DNA of 64,000 nt from Bacillus sp. PK3_68 (GCF_003600835.1 NZ_NQYC01000001.1:3743001-3807000), one strand, 5' to 3'; positions 35,705 through 44,911 are shown, counted from the first letter of the stretch. The notes: generated by a model from the letters alone, not told the origin. Made by a program: numbers and translations.

Positions 35705-35775
35705 TCCTTCATTAGATTAATTAATTTAAACTACTCTTGGAAAGGAAGACAAAGAAAGGTAACTATCTTTTTTGG

Positions 35776-35792
35776 TGTTTTGTATACCAAAT
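35776..35792. promoter_or_regulatory. GntR-type operator, site 5
   Basis: TGTTTTGTATACCAAAT between the divergent 114-residue gene and the ferredoxin gene. Confidence 0.6.
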
Positions 35793-35948
35793 AATTCTAT
35801 ATCCCAGTCTAAACGATATTTTTTAAAAGTTCAAGCTGTATTCTAAATATTTTAATAATTCTAATATATATTTGCTTTTTTTCTTTAGAAAGGCTATAAT
35901 TTGGGCAGATATCCATTTTCATTTAATAAACAGAAAAGGAGCAGTGCT

Positions 35949-36281
35949 ATGCCGAAAGTCAAACTTCATGTAGATGGATCCATTGTAGAACAAGAAGTAA
36001 AGGACAATGCTAATTTAGTCGTTTTGGCAGCGATCAGACAATTTCCTAAATTAAAGTATGGTTGTGGGATGGGTAGATGCACGAAATGCACCTGTCAAGT
36101 GATTGAAGGTACAGAGTCTCTCGGACCGCCAAACTGGAAAGAAGAAAAAATGCTCGGTGACAAAGTAAATGAGGGTTACCGGCTAACTTGTCAGTTAACA
36201 ATCACAGGTGATGTTGAATTGTCGCAAGAAAACATTTCAATAAAGCCGCCCAAAAAACGAACCACTGCTACGATGAAGTAG
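35949..36281 (+). CDS. [2Fe-2S] ferredoxin (plant/YfhL-unlike, 2Fe-2S cluster loop type)
   Basis: 110 residues from ATG 35949 (AAAGGAG at 35938-35944; the frame is open earlier without a site). Cluster loop C-x4-C-x2-C in YGCGMGRCTKCTCQV (about 37-51) plus the fourth cysteine in RLTCQL near residue 78: a plant-type [2Fe-2S] ferredoxin fold. First gene of a set with the amidohydrolase and the diiron oxidase, to which it probably supplies electrons. A second, similar ferredoxin is at 42252. Confidence 0.85.
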   Translation: MPKVKLHVDGSIVEQEVKDNANLVVLAAIRQFPKLKYGCGMGRCTKCTCQVIEGTESLGPPNWKEEKMLGDKVNEGYRLTCQLTITGDVELSQENISIKPPKKRTTATMK

Positions 36282-36298
36282 TTTTTATTTTTTAACAA

Positions 36299-36314
36299 TA
36301 AAGGTATACAAAAT
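36299..36314 (+). promoter_or_regulatory. GntR-type operator, site 6
   Basis: TAAAGGTATACAAAAT, 37 bases before the amidohydrolase start. Confidence 0.6.
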
Positions 36315-36350
36315 GCCAAAAGTCAAAAGCTGTTCAGGAGTTGATTGGCA

Positions 36351-37133
36351 ATGAAGTGTTACAACTTAACGAAAATGACGTGGGAAGAAGTGGAGTCAGC
36401 GTTAGAAACTGTTCAGCTTGCAGTTGTACCTGTTGGTGCTCATGAACAGCATGGACCGCATATGACAGAAAGCTGCGATGCTGTACTGGCAGAGAAAATG
36501 GCTGAGCGGCTCGGTGATAGGATGTTTCCTTACGTGCTGATTACTCCAACAATTAGTATGGGCGTATCGCCACATCATTTGAATTTTCCTGGGACAATTT
36601 CTCTGCAGCCAGATACGTTAATCGCTATTTTAAGAGATGTTGTCTCGTCTTTACAACATCACGGTATTAAAAAGTTCTTGTTTTTAAATGCGCATGGTGG
36701 AAATATGGCTACCCTAAATACAGCATCCGCACTTTTGTCTAAAGAATTTGAAGTGGAAGTTTATTATGCTAAAACGACTGCTGCCGCAAAAGAATCTATA
36801 AAAAGTTATATTTCTTCTCCATTATTTGGACACAGCTGTGAGAGAGAAGTGTCCGAAGCCCTTTATTTAGCTCCAGAACTTGTACGTAAAGATAAGATAA
36901 CAAAGGGAGAGATTCAAATTGAGGGAAGGTGGCGGCAGCTAAGGCCCGGCGGTGCTATTCAAGGCTTTTATCGTTATGAGGAGATGACAAAAAACGGCTG
37001 TATTGGAAATGCCATGGAGGCGAGTCGTGAAATAGGAGAAAAGATTGTCGAGGAGGCGCTTAACCGTCTGACGGAAGAGCTTTTGGAGTTGTTAGATTTA
37101 GAGAGAGTGAATATCAATGAGTTGAATTTTTGA
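36351..37133 (+). CDS. creatininase-fold amidohydrolase
   Basis: 260 residues from ATG 36351 (AGGAG at 36336-36340; a TTG at 36345 is possible). Metal-site motifs are present: VPVGAHEQHGPHMTESCDA (27-45, with E32, H34 and D43) and NAHGGN (113-118). A later Glu in the CEREVSEALY stretch is present too. Relatives open cyclic amides (creatinine), deformylate pyrimidine precursors or trim peptides (MftE). In this cluster it may hydrolyse an amide or formamide produced by, or fed to, the diiron oxidase. Own operator upstream. Confidence 0.85.
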   Translation: MKCYNLTKMTWEEVESALETVQLAVVPVGAHEQHGPHMTESCDAVLAEKMAERLGDRMFPYVLITPTISMGVSPHHLNFPGTISLQPDTLIAILRDVVSSLQHHGIKKFLFLNAHGGNMATLNTASALLSKEFEVEVYYAKTTAAAKESIKSYISSPLFGHSCEREVSEALYLAPELVRKDKITKGEIQIEGRWRQLRPGGAIQGFYRYEEMTKNGCIGNAMEASREIGEKIVEEALNRLTEELLELLDLERVNINELNF

Positions 37134-37186
37134 AAAATTTGAAATATTATGTTTACAAATAAAGAGAAATAGTTTAGTATCAGTTC

Positions 37187-37204
37187 TAGAGGTATACCAA
37201 ATAG
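37187..37204 (+). promoter_or_regulatory. GntR-type operator, site 7
   Basis: TAGAGGTATACCAAATAG, perfect GGTATACC core at 37191-37198. Confidence 0.6.
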
Positions 37205-37263
37205 TTTAATATAGTTCAAAAAGAGAGGGATAGAAGAGCCAATCTTTTTATTTTTTAAACACA

Positions 37264-37290
37264 TTTGGTATACAAAATATCAAATACCAA
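37264..37290 (+). promoter_or_regulatory. GntR-type operator, site 8 (composite)
   Basis: TTTGGTATACAAA at 37264-37276 followed by ATATCAAATACCAA; the right part is the TTGGTATTTG half seen reversed at site 4. Confidence 0.6.
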
Positions 37291-37327
37291 TTTAAGTGCA
37301 CCAATAAACCTAAGGAGGAGATTCATT

Positions 37328-38056
37328 ATGACAGGTTTGTTATCGAAAGACGAATTTCGGAAAGAGTTAGAAGAAGCGATCAAGGGCAATCACAGCCAAA
37401 AGGCGCCATTCACTATTGCTTGGGCTGAAGGAAAATTGGAAAGAAAGCATTTTGCTAAATGGGCTGAAAATCACTACCATTACGTCGGGCCGTTCGCGGA
37501 TTACCTGGCCTACATTTATCACAATACTCCTGATAATCCCAAATACACTTCTGCAAAAGACTTTACTTTACAAAACATGTATGAAGAAGAAATCGCTGCT
37601 GATCGCCATACTGATTTGCTCATTCGATTTGCAGAAGCTTGTGGAACAACGGGCGAACGCGTAATGGATCCAAATAATATGGCACCTACTACATTGGGCC
37701 TCCAAAGCTGGTGCTATGCAGTAGCGGCTCGTGAACATTTTGTTGTTGCCACTGCAGCTTTAGTTGTCGGTTTAGAATCTCAAGTTCCTGATATTTATAG
37801 AAAGCAAACACCAGCTTTACGTGAGGCATACGGATTTACAGATGAAGAAATTGAATTCTTCGATTTGCATATTGTATCGGATGAGATTCATGGAGAGCGC
37901 GGTTACAAAATTGTACTCGACCATGCCGATACACCTGAACTCCAGCAACGTTGCCTAGAAATCGTTCGTGTAGGGGCAAAGATGCGGCGGATGTATATGG
38001 ATGGCTTATGGAGAGAGTATCTGGAGAAAGATCTTGGAGCATTAGTCCAATCTTAA
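37328..38056 (+). CDS. haem-oxygenase-like diiron oxidase (HDO; PqqC/CADD-like)
   Basis: 242 residues from ATG 37328 (CTAAGGAGGAG site). The family's six metal ligands can be placed: E87-x6-H94 (EEIAADRH), E150 (VVGLE) and H181-x3-D185-x2-H188 (HIVSDEIH), the spacing known from Chlamydia CADD and other HDO enzymes. This separates it from TenA thiaminases, which lack the set. HDOs use O2 to cleave, desaturate or N-oxygenate amines and fatty acids and need external electrons; ferredoxins and an FNR are encoded nearby. Two operators lie directly upstream. Substrate unknown. Confidence 0.87.
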   Translation: MTGLLSKDEFRKELEEAIKGNHSQKAPFTIAWAEGKLERKHFAKWAENHYHYVGPFADYLAYIYHNTPDNPKYTSAKDFTLQNMYEEEIAADRHTDLLIRFAEACGTTGERVMDPNNMAPTTLGLQSWCYAVAAREHFVVATAALVVGLESQVPDIYRKQTPALREAYGFTDEEIEFFDLHIVSDEIHGERGYKIVLDHADTPELQQRCLEIVRVGAKMRRMYMDGLWREYLEKDLGALVQS

Positions 38057-38110
38057 TGAACAATTAAACAATCAGCTCAATAAAGAGGTTTTAACTGGAT
38101 GAGCATTTAT

Positions 38111-38168
38111 AGCGGACCGTCAAATTTAATCTTGTGAAATCGAGGTTGTGAGTGACGGTCCGTTTTTC
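38111..38168 (+). terminator. intrinsic terminator after the HDO gene
   Basis: CGGACCGTCA / TGACGGTCCG, then TTTTTC. Confidence 0.8.
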
Positions 38169-38224
38169 TTAGGGAATTTGTTTTCGCAAGAAAGGAAAGA
38201 CATTAAGAAGAAAAGGTGATAATT

Positions 38225-39688
38225 GTGTTGACAACCAAAGTAATTACGTTCAGCAATTACATTAATGGCCAGTGGACAGAGTCTACAAGCGGCCGAACAT
38301 TCGATAGTCTTAATCCTGCTAATAAAGAAGAAATCGTTGGTACGTTTCAAGCCTCAAATGATCAAGACATACAGCTTGCTATTGAAGCGGCCAACCGAGC
38401 TTTTCCGCAGTGGGCACAGACAGCTCCTTCCAAGCGGGCAGCTATCTTGAATCAAGCAGCAAGTATATTGGAAGAAAATGCAGATAAGCTGGCGGAGGAG
38501 TTAACCCGAGAAGAAGGAAAGCATATTAAGGATGCTAGAAATGAGGTCATAAGATCCGCACAAACATTTCGCTACTATGCGGTAGAGGGGCAGAGCTTTA
38601 CCGGAGAAACATTTCCGAACGATGATCCTCATATGAACGTGTCAACGGAAAGGGAACCGCTTGGTGTGGCTAGTGTGATTACTCCATGGAACTTTCCGCT
38701 TTCTATTCCGGCTAGAAAGATTGCGCCAGCTTTGATTACTGGCAATACGGTTGTATTCAAGCCTTCATCTGATACCCCGCTCATTGCTTTGCGTCTCGTT
38801 GAGGCATTACATAATGCCGGCATTCCTGAAGGTGTTATTAACTTCGTTACAGGAAAGTCATCGGACATAGGCGATCTGCTTGTTACCCATCCCTCGGTAA
38901 AGGCGGTTACTTTTACAGGATCAACGGCTGCAGGAGAGGATATTCACCGGAAATCATCCTTTACTACCCGGACACAAATGGAATTGGGAGGAAAAAACCC
39001 GATTATTGTTATGGATGACGCCGATATTGAACTAGCAGTGAACTTAACGATTAATGGTGGATTTTCCTTAACCGGACAGGCGTGCACTGGAACGAGCCGA
39101 GTGATTGTTCTAGAGGACGTGAAAGAAAGCTATATTCAAAAGCTAATTGAGAAAACAAGTGAGTTGAAAATTGGCAGTGGTTTTGAGGATGGAGTAAAAA
39201 TTGGACCGCTCGCCAATGAAAAGCAGCTTAAAAATGTTTTGAAATACATTTCCTATGGAAAAGAAGACGGCGCTTCTTTAGTGTATGGCGGTGAACAGCT
39301 GACGGGAAAAGAATATCGTAATGGATTTTATGTGCAACCGGCTGTTTTCACAGATGTCAGGCCGGATATGCGAATTGCAAGAGAAGAGATTTTTGGACCT
39401 GTTGTGGCGGTTATAGCAGTAGAAACATACGAAGAGGCTATAGCAATTGCCAATGATGTCGAGTATGGGTTATCAGCATCGATCGTCACAAATAACCTGA
39501 AGATTGCCCATCAATTTACAAAAGAAATTCAAGCGGGAACGGTCAAAGTAAATCGAACAACCACCGGTAACTTAATGAATGCTCCTTTCGGAGGCTTGAA
39601 AAAATCAAGCACCTCTACATTCCGTGAATCGGGTAGAACGGGGTTAGAATTTTTCACTCAAGTGAAAACAGTTTATATCGGTTATTAA
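38225..39688 (+). CDS. aldehyde dehydrogenase, KGSA dehydrogenase-like (paralog 2)
   Basis: 487 residues from GTG 38225 after AAAAGGTGA. Catalytic C287 in LTGQACTGTSR, E253 in QMELGGKNP, N156 in PWNFP. The tail PFGGLKKSSTSTFRESG parallels that of the enzyme at 25156, marking the two as paralogs. In this cluster it would oxidise an aldehyde released by the oxidase or an amine-oxidising step. No GTATAC site was found directly upstream. Confidence 0.87.
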   Translation: MLTTKVITFSNYINGQWTESTSGRTFDSLNPANKEEIVGTFQASNDQDIQLAIEAANRAFPQWAQTAPSKRAAILNQAASILEENADKLAEELTREEGKHIKDARNEVIRSAQTFRYYAVEGQSFTGETFPNDDPHMNVSTEREPLGVASVITPWNFPLSIPARKIAPALITGNTVVFKPSSDTPLIALRLVEALHNAGIPEGVINFVTGKSSDIGDLLVTHPSVKAVTFTGSTAAGEDIHRKSSFTTRTQMELGGKNPIIVMDDADIELAVNLTINGGFSLTGQACTGTSRVIVLEDVKESYIQKLIEKTSELKIGSGFEDGVKIGPLANEKQLKNVLKYISYGKEDGASLVYGGEQLTGKEYRNGFYVQPAVFTDVRPDMRIAREEIFGPVVAVIAVETYEEAIAIANDVEYGLSASIVTNNLKIAHQFTKEIQAGTVKVNRTTTGNLMNAPFGGLKKSSTSTFRESGRTGLEFFTQVKTVYIGY

Positions 39689-39713
39689 TAAAGAAAAGTA
39701 GAGGAGAACATAA

Positions 39714-40193
39714 ATGAAAAAAGTATTAAAGCTAGAATTAGAAGAAGCGAAATTAATGATTGAAGCAGCAAAACAAAAATCAGAAGAAATACAGGTGCTC
39801 GAAACCATTGCCATAGTTGATGACGGAGGGAATCTTCTGGCCCTTGAACGGATGAATGGAGCGAGAATCACTGGACCGGAAATCGCCATCGCAAAAGCTT
39901 ATACGGCATCCGGTCACAAGCGGTCTACCCATCTATTCAATAAAGAACCAAATGGACCTGCTCTTCCGGGAAATGAAGCATTTGGCATTCAATTGATGAT
40001 CCCGGGTAAGTTTGCTGTATTTGTCGGTGGTTTTCCAATAGTGGTGAACGGTGAAGTAATTGGTGGAATCGGCATTAGCGGAGGGAATGGAGGACAGGAT
40101 ACGGCGGTTGGAACCGCTGCTTTGCAAGCCTTGCAGCAGCACCTTGAAAAAGACGGCTTAGAGGTAATCACAGAAGCTGATATAAAAAAATAA
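39714..40193 (+). CDS. HbpS/GlcG/PduO-C-like protein
   Basis: 159 residues with the family pattern: AIVDDGGNLLALERMNGA (33-50), SxxKAYTA-like AIAKAYTASGHKRST and GGFPIVVNGEVIGGIGISGG (103-122). These proteins bind haem or cobalamin-like ligands in some cases; others are of unknown role beside catabolic operons. ATG with AGAGGAGAAC site, 25 bases after the aldehyde dehydrogenase, so one transcript. Confidence 0.82.
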   Translation: MKKVLKLELEEAKLMIEAAKQKSEEIQVLETIAIVDDGGNLLALERMNGARITGPEIAIAKAYTASGHKRSTHLFNKEPNGPALPGNEAFGIQLMIPGKFAVFVGGFPIVVNGEVIGGIGISGGNGGQDTAVGTAALQALQQHLEKDGLEVITEADIKK

Positions 40194-40202
40194 ACATAGC
40201 GG

Positions 40203-40256
40203 GGACCTCATTCATAGTACCTGTCCAGGGTGGATGAGGTCCTTATTCGCCAATGG
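40203..40256 (+). terminator. intrinsic terminator
   Basis: GGACCTCATTCA / TGGATGAGGTCC stem then TTATTC. Confidence 0.65.
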
Positions 40257-40300
40257 CTGAAGGCCCCATTCATTTTTATTAGAGAGAAAGGAAGATTTAT

Positions 40301-40897
40301 TTGAAAGCTTATGTGGATTTAGCTATTGGGTTTGCCCGAACTGGTGTAACCGGCTATGGAGGCGGTCCTTCTACTATTCCGCTAATTGAGTACGAAGCAG
40401 TAGAAAAGTACAAGTGGGTGACAGAAGAGGAGTTTGGAGAAATACTAGCGCTTGCTAACACGTTACCTGGACCGATCGCTACGAAAATGGCAGCCTATAT
40501 CGGGTTTAAAGTAAAAGGAAATTTAGGAGCAACTGTGGCGATTCTTACGCATATTGTGCCATCTATTGTGGCGATGATTTTCTTATTGGGAGCACTGTAT
40601 ACTTTTCGACAGTCGCCAATAGTGAGCGGGATGGTTCAAGGCGTGACTCCAGTGATTGGATTTATGCTTGCAGAAATGGCCTATCGTTTTTTTGAAAATG
40701 GACGCAAGGGGCTAGGGCTATCAAGAATGCTTATATTTTCTATCGCTTCCCTCATATTTGTAGAACCGCTTGGCCTGCATCCCGGTATCTTAATCGCTGT
40801 TTTCCTCGCTACCGCTTTCTTCATTGCCTCCTACAAGGAAAAGGAAGCAGCTCGTGCAAATGAAAACAACATGCAAAGAAAGGAAAAAAGCTTATGA
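40301..40897 (+). CDS. ChrA-type transporter, half 1
   Basis: 198 residues, five to six membrane segments, with the chromate-transporter motif GYGGGPSTIPLIE (18-30) and LALANTLPGPIATKMAAYIG. A TTG start after AGAGAAAGGAAG. Short-chain ChrA proteins work as pairs; the second gene overlaps by ATGA. Substrates other than chromate are possible, and the place inside a catabolic cluster suggests an organic or inorganic anion of the pathway. Confidence 0.87.
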   Translation: MKAYVDLAIGFARTGVTGYGGGPSTIPLIEYEAVEKYKWVTEEEFGEILALANTLPGPIATKMAAYIGFKVKGNLGATVAILTHIVPSIVAMIFLLGALYTFRQSPIVSGMVQGVTPVIGFMLAEMAYRFFENGRKGLGLSRMLIFSIASLIFVEPLGLHPGILIAVFLATAFFIASYKEKEAARANENNMQRKEKSL

Positions 40898-41424
40898 TCT
40901 ATTGGGATATTTTTTGGGCATTCTTCATTGCTAATTTGCTTGGCTACGGAGGCGGGCCATCAACCATTCCGTTGATTCAAAATGAAGTGGTTGAAAATTA
41001 CGACTGGATGTCATTATCAGACTTTGCCGATGTGTTAGCGATTGCCAATGCGCTGCCAGGCCCCATCGCAACGAAACTGGCAGGCTTTATCGGGTATGAT
41101 TTAGGGGGTGTTCTTGGTGCCGTGATAGCACTAGCGGCGACAATCCTTCCTTCTGCTATTGCCGTTATTATTTTATTTAAGTTTATAAACTTATTTAAAG
41201 ATTCCCCTAAGGTTAAGTTGATGACAAAATCAGTTCAGCCAATTATTGCTGTATTACTCGCAGTGATGGCTTATCAATTTTTTTTAACGGCTTTTGAAGA
41301 TAGCGGGGTATTCCACCTTTTATTATTGACGTTAGCCAGTTATTTGACACTTGGAAAACTAAAGGTCCATCCGTCATTAGTCATCGTTTGTGCTCTTTTT
41401 TACGGGGGATTTTTTTTATCATGA
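40894..41424 (+). CDS. ChrA-type transporter, half 2
   Basis: 176 residues, partner of the upstream gene, sharing LGYGGGPSTIPLIQNEVV and AIANALPGPIATKLAGFIGY in equivalent positions. Start ATG 40894 overlaps the previous stop, implying translational coupling. Ends 40 bases before the second GntR gene. Confidence 0.87.
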   Translation: MIYWDIFWAFFIANLLGYGGGPSTIPLIQNEVVENYDWMSLSDFADVLAIANALPGPIATKLAGFIGYDLGGVLGAVIALAATILPSAIAVIILFKFINLFKDSPKVKLMTKSVQPIIAVLLAVMAYQFFLTAFEDSGVFHLLLLTLASYLTLGKLKVHPSLVIVCALFYGGFFLS

Positions 41425-41464
41425 TGGAGAGTAAGGAAGCTTGAAATAAAAAGCGGGTGATTAT

Positions 41465-42148
41465 ATGGAGATGAATTGGAAAGAGGAAAGTTTTTTATCC
41501 ATACGGGAGTATGCCTATTTATATTTAAAAGAACGGATTCTTGAAGGGAAATATAAAGCAGGGGACCGTCTAATTGAAAGAGAGCTTGCTGCAAAGTTAG
41601 CCATTAGCCGTACACCGATCCGTGAGGCTCTATTTCGTCTCGAATCTCAAGGGTTTGTTCAAACAGTGCCAAGAAAAGGTGTTGTCGTTTCAGAGATTTC
41701 TGAAGAAGAGGTTATTGAAGTATTTACCATTCTTTCTTCATTAGAAGTGCTTGCAGCAAAATTAGCCGCACAGAGGATGGATGAAGAGACACAAAAAGAA
41801 TTAGACGAAAAAATCCAACAGTTATTAAAGCTAGAAGAACAAGGGGAAGAAGATTTTAATAGTGAACACATCCAGATGAATCATCTTCTTAATAAGGCAG
41901 CCAAGAGTCCAAAATTATTCGAGATCTTATCGGGTTTAACAGATTATATTCATATGTCAGCAAATATGGGGTATGAAACGCCCGGAAGAAGAAAGGAGTC
42001 CTTAAAAGAACATCTTGATATTATGAAGGCTCTACGCAATAAAGAAATAGAAATGGCTGAATACTTAATGAGAATACACATTGAAAACTCTAAAAAAGCA
42101 TATATCAGCTATATTCAACAAGTGAAAGAAAAAAGAACGAAAAACTAA
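41465..42148 (+). CDS. GntR-family regulator, FCD subfamily (paralog 2)
   Basis: 227 residues, colinear with the regulator at 29917. The recognition-helix region (LAISRTPIREALFRLESQGF against LNISRTPIREALFRLESQGF) is almost identical, so both probably read the same GTATAC operator, while the FCD ligand domains differ more. It closes the chrA transcript and is followed by site 9 before the ferredoxin. Two repressors on one operator set could respond to two ligands. Confidence 0.88.
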   Translation: MEMNWKEESFLSIREYAYLYLKERILEGKYKAGDRLIERELAAKLAISRTPIREALFRLESQGFVQTVPRKGVVVSEISEEEVIEVFTILSSLEVLAAKLAAQRMDEETQKELDEKIQQLLKLEEQGEEDFNSEHIQMNHLLNKAAKSPKLFEILSGLTDYIHMSANMGYETPGRRKESLKEHLDIMKALRNKEIEMAEYLMRIHIENSKKAYISYIQQVKEKRTKN

Positions 42149-42210
42149 TAGTGTATAGACAGTTTATACGTAAAAATTCTGACATTTTTATATTGTTAGA
42201 AAATTCGTAA

Positions 42211-42232
42211 TATGGTATATTGTATACCAAAC
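42211..42232 (+). promoter_or_regulatory. GntR-type operator, site 9
   Basis: ATGGTATAT directly followed by TGTATACCAAAC (42212-42232), about 20 bases before the second ferredoxin gene. Confidence 0.6.
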
Positions 42233-42251
42233 AAAAGAGGAGGAAGAAAAA

Positions 42252-42602
42252 ATGCCTAACATTCATTTTATTAATAGCCAAAAAACATTGGAAGTTCCGG
42301 AACACTCTAATATTTTAAGAATGTCTCTCCGCTATGATGGGGAATTGCCAAATCGCTGCGGCGGCGGAATTTGTGGTACCTGTGTATTTAAGACAGAAGA
42401 AGGGGCCGAATTTCTCGATAACGTAAAAATACAGGAAAGAAGAAAATTAGGAGAAGAGTGGCTGGAAAAAGGCTATCGATTAGGCTGCCAGACATTTGTG
42501 ACTACAGGTGATATTGCTGTTTCCTGGGATGAGGAAGTCACTCAACAAGTGAAAAAGAGAAAACCAGATAAACTGAAAAAAGAAGTATCCACGACTAAAT
42601 AA
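42252..42602 (+). CDS. [2Fe-2S] ferredoxin, second copy
   Basis: 116 residues. Cluster loop C-x4-C-x2-C in RCGGGICGTCVFKT (about 36-49) and last cysteine in LGCQTF (about 78-83). Lysine-rich C-terminus. ATG with AGAGGAGGAAG site. Diverged from the ferredoxin at 35949 in its loop composition (GGGI against GMGR), so they may serve different steps. Confidence 0.85.
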   Translation: MPNIHFINSQKTLEVPEHSNILRMSLRYDGELPNRCGGGICGTCVFKTEEGAEFLDNVKIQERRKLGEEWLEKGYRLGCQTFVTTGDIAVSWDEEVTQQVKKRKPDKLKKEVSTTK

Positions 42603-42664
42603 ATGCTTTTATCCAATTACTTCTTGAGAATCCCTGACAAAATCAATTTATAAGAGGTGACAGC

Positions 42665-42868
42665 ATGTGGGTCTGCAATAGTCATATGAAAGAAGCGTTA
42701 ACATTATTAGAAGCACCTCATATCAGTAAAACTCCTTATCAAATTAAATGTTCTCTTTGCAATGATCGCGCAGTGGCCAAAATCTATTATGCACATGAGC
42801 CTCTTAGCTATAAACGCAAGCAAACACTCTATTACTTAACAAAAAGTGAGCCAAAACAATCTGTTTAA
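42665..42868 (+). CDS. small CxxH/CxxC protein
   Basis: 67 residues with VCNSHMKEAL (C-x2-H) near the start and IKCSLCNDRA (C-x2-C) at about 28-37, a pattern found in a small Bacillus CxxH/CxxC family and able to bind zinc. AGAGGTGACAGC site before ATG. It probably follows the ferredoxin on the same transcript. Function unknown. Confidence 0.65.
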   Translation: MWVCNSHMKEALTLLEAPHISKTPYQIKCSLCNDRAVAKIYYAHEPLSYKRKQTLYYLTKSEPKQSV

Positions 42869-43117
42869 AATAATGTCCCTGTTAAAGATAAACGTTTTTT
42901 AACAGATCATTGGAGCGAAAGGCGGCCATTGCCCCTATAGGAGCGCACGTGACACAGAGGATGATGGATTGCTGCAGGGAAAATCAACAATTAAGTAGAA
43001 CAGAGTCAACATACTAATTAGGCAGCGATGAACGTTCATTCGAAAAGTTTTTTTAAAGTATAAACACTAATAAGAAGTAAACAGTCATTCAAATCATTAT
43101 TATAGGAGGATCTTTCG

Positions 43118-44134
43118 GTGAACGATCACCAGAACAAATTATATGATATCACGGTAATTGGTGGAGGGCCTGCTGGACTTTTTACTGCTTTCTATGGAGG
43201 AATGCGCCAGTCTTCCGTTAAAATCATTGACAGCATGCCTCAATTAGGCGGACAATTAGCCGCACTCTATCCCGAGAAATTTATTTATGATGTAGCAGGA
43301 TTTCCGAAAATTCGTGCTCAAGAGCTTATTGATGCTTTAAAGGAGCAAGCTCTCTTATTCAATCCGGCTGTTGCACTTGAAGAGTGTGCGCTACATGTTG
43401 AAAAACAAGTGGATGGCTTTAAAATTACAACGGATAAAGCCATCCACTTCTCAAAAACAATTATTATTACAGGCGGAGCAGGAGCTTTTGAACCGAGACG
43501 CTTGCCGCATGAATCAGCTGGTTTATATGAATCGAAAAATCTTCATTATTTTATTAACGATCTTCATCAGTTTGCTGATAAGAAGGTTGTCATTAATGGC
43601 GGAGGAGACTCGGCTGTAGACTGGGCATTAATGATTGAACCGATTGCCAGAGAAGTAACTCTTATTCATCGGCGAGATAAGTTTCGTGCTCATGAACATA
43701 GCGTCAATCAATTGAAACAATCGAGTGTCAATATTTTAACTCCTTATCAGATTAAAGAGTTAAGAGGAAAGGGAAAATTGGAAAAAATTATTGTTGCTAA
43801 TAACCAAACATCTGAAGAAAGACTAATAGAATTAGATGATTTAATCGTAAACTTTGGCTTTATATCAAGTCTGGGAGAAATAAAGAACTGGGGGCTTGAT
43901 ATTCAAAAGGGGAGTATCGTTGTGAATTCCAAAATGGAAACAAATATTCCGGGGATTTATGCAGCAGGAGATATATGCACATACCCTGGCAAAGTAAAGC
44001 TGATAGCAGTAGGTTTTGGTGAGGCTCCGACGGCAGTTAATAATGCAAAGGCTTATATGGATCCACAGGCAAGAGTGCAGCCGCTTCACAGCACATCCAT
44101 AGGGCTGCCTGAAGCAGTCCCGATAGGAAAATAG
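43118..44134 (+). CDS. ferredoxin-NADP+ reductase, thioredoxin-reductase-like (YumC type)
   Basis: 338 residues. FAD motif [17 protein letters not shown] (12-28), NADP motif [13 protein letters not shown] (about 155-167), late [14 protein letters not shown]. No redox-active CxxC, which distinguishes it from thioredoxin reductase and fits the YumC-type FNR. GTG start after ATAGGAGG. It moves electrons from NADPH to ferredoxins. Next to fer and two [2Fe-2S] ferredoxins it makes a full electron chain for the diiron oxidase. Confidence 0.9.
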   Translation: MNDHQNKLYDITVIGGGPAGLFTAFYGGMRQSSVKIIDSMPQLGGQLAALYPEKFIYDVAGFPKIRAQELIDALKEQALLFNPAVALEECALHVEKQVDGFKITTDKAIHFSKTIIITGGAGAFEPRRLPHESAGLYESKNLHYFINDLHQFADKKVVINGGGDSAVDWALMIEPIAREVTLIHRRDKFRAHEHSVNQLKQSSVNILTPYQIKELRGKGKLEKIIVANNQTSEERLIELDDLIVNFGFISSLGEIKNWGLDIQKGSIVVNSKMETNIPGIYAAGDICTYPGKVKLIAVGFGEAPTAVNNAKAYMDPQARVQPLHSTSIGLPEAVPIGK

Positions 44135-44404
<270 letters not shown>

Positions 44405-44428
44405 TGAAAGCAGGAGGGCGGAATTGTC

Positions 44429-44911
44429 ATGATGAACAAAGGAGTAAAAAGTAACATTGAAAAAAGATTGCAAGAATTAAATATTCAACTGCCTGATGCG
44501 CCATCTAATCCACACCCATTTATTCCTGGTGTAATTTCAGGAAATACGGTTATATTGTCAGGACAAACCCCAAAGGTAGATGGCCGTCAAAAATATGTTG
44601 GGGTGGTCGGTACGTCAGGCATCAGCATGGAGGAGGCGCAGGATGGGGCAAGGATATGCGTAGTGAATTTACTAGCTTCCTTAAAGGAAATTCTCGGGAA
44701 CTTGAATAGAGTGACAAAAGTACTTAAAGTAAATGGATATGTGGCGGCAGACAGCCAATTTAAAGATCATCCCCTAGTGATTAATGCAGCCTCTGACTTG
44801 CTAAACGATATTTTCGGAGAAGAAAATCAGCATGCGCGTATAGCCGTTGGAATGTCCTCATTGCCTGGAGGAGCGCCTGTAGAAGTAGAGATGATAGTAG
44901 AATTTGAATAA
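44429..44911 (+). CDS. RidA family protein (second copy)
   Basis: 160 residues (ATG 44429 or 44432; CAGGAGGGCGG site). Signature ISGNTVILSGQTPK and HARIAVGMSSLPGGAPVEVEM, with the arginine (HARIAVG) that binds the substrate carboxylate in RidA, so enamine/imine hydrolysis is plausible here, unlike the 7.3-kb relative. Directly after fer. Confidence 0.85.
   Translation: MMNKGVKSNIEKRLQELNIQLPDAPSNPHPFIPGVISGNTVILSGQTPKVDGRQKYVGVVGTSGISMEEAQDGARICVVNLLASLKEILGNLNRVTKVLKVNGYVAADSQFKDHPLVINAASDLLNDIFGEENQHARIAVGMSSLPGGAPVEVEMIVEFE

Noticed and set aside
37328-38056. TenA thiaminase identity for the haem-oxygenase-like protein
   Set aside because: The six HDO metal ligands are present and no thiamine genes are nearby.
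40301-41424. ChrA halves considered as a frameshifted single gene
   Set aside because: Both halves carry the full GYGGGPSTIPLI motif and standard short-ChrA length, so they are a natural pair.
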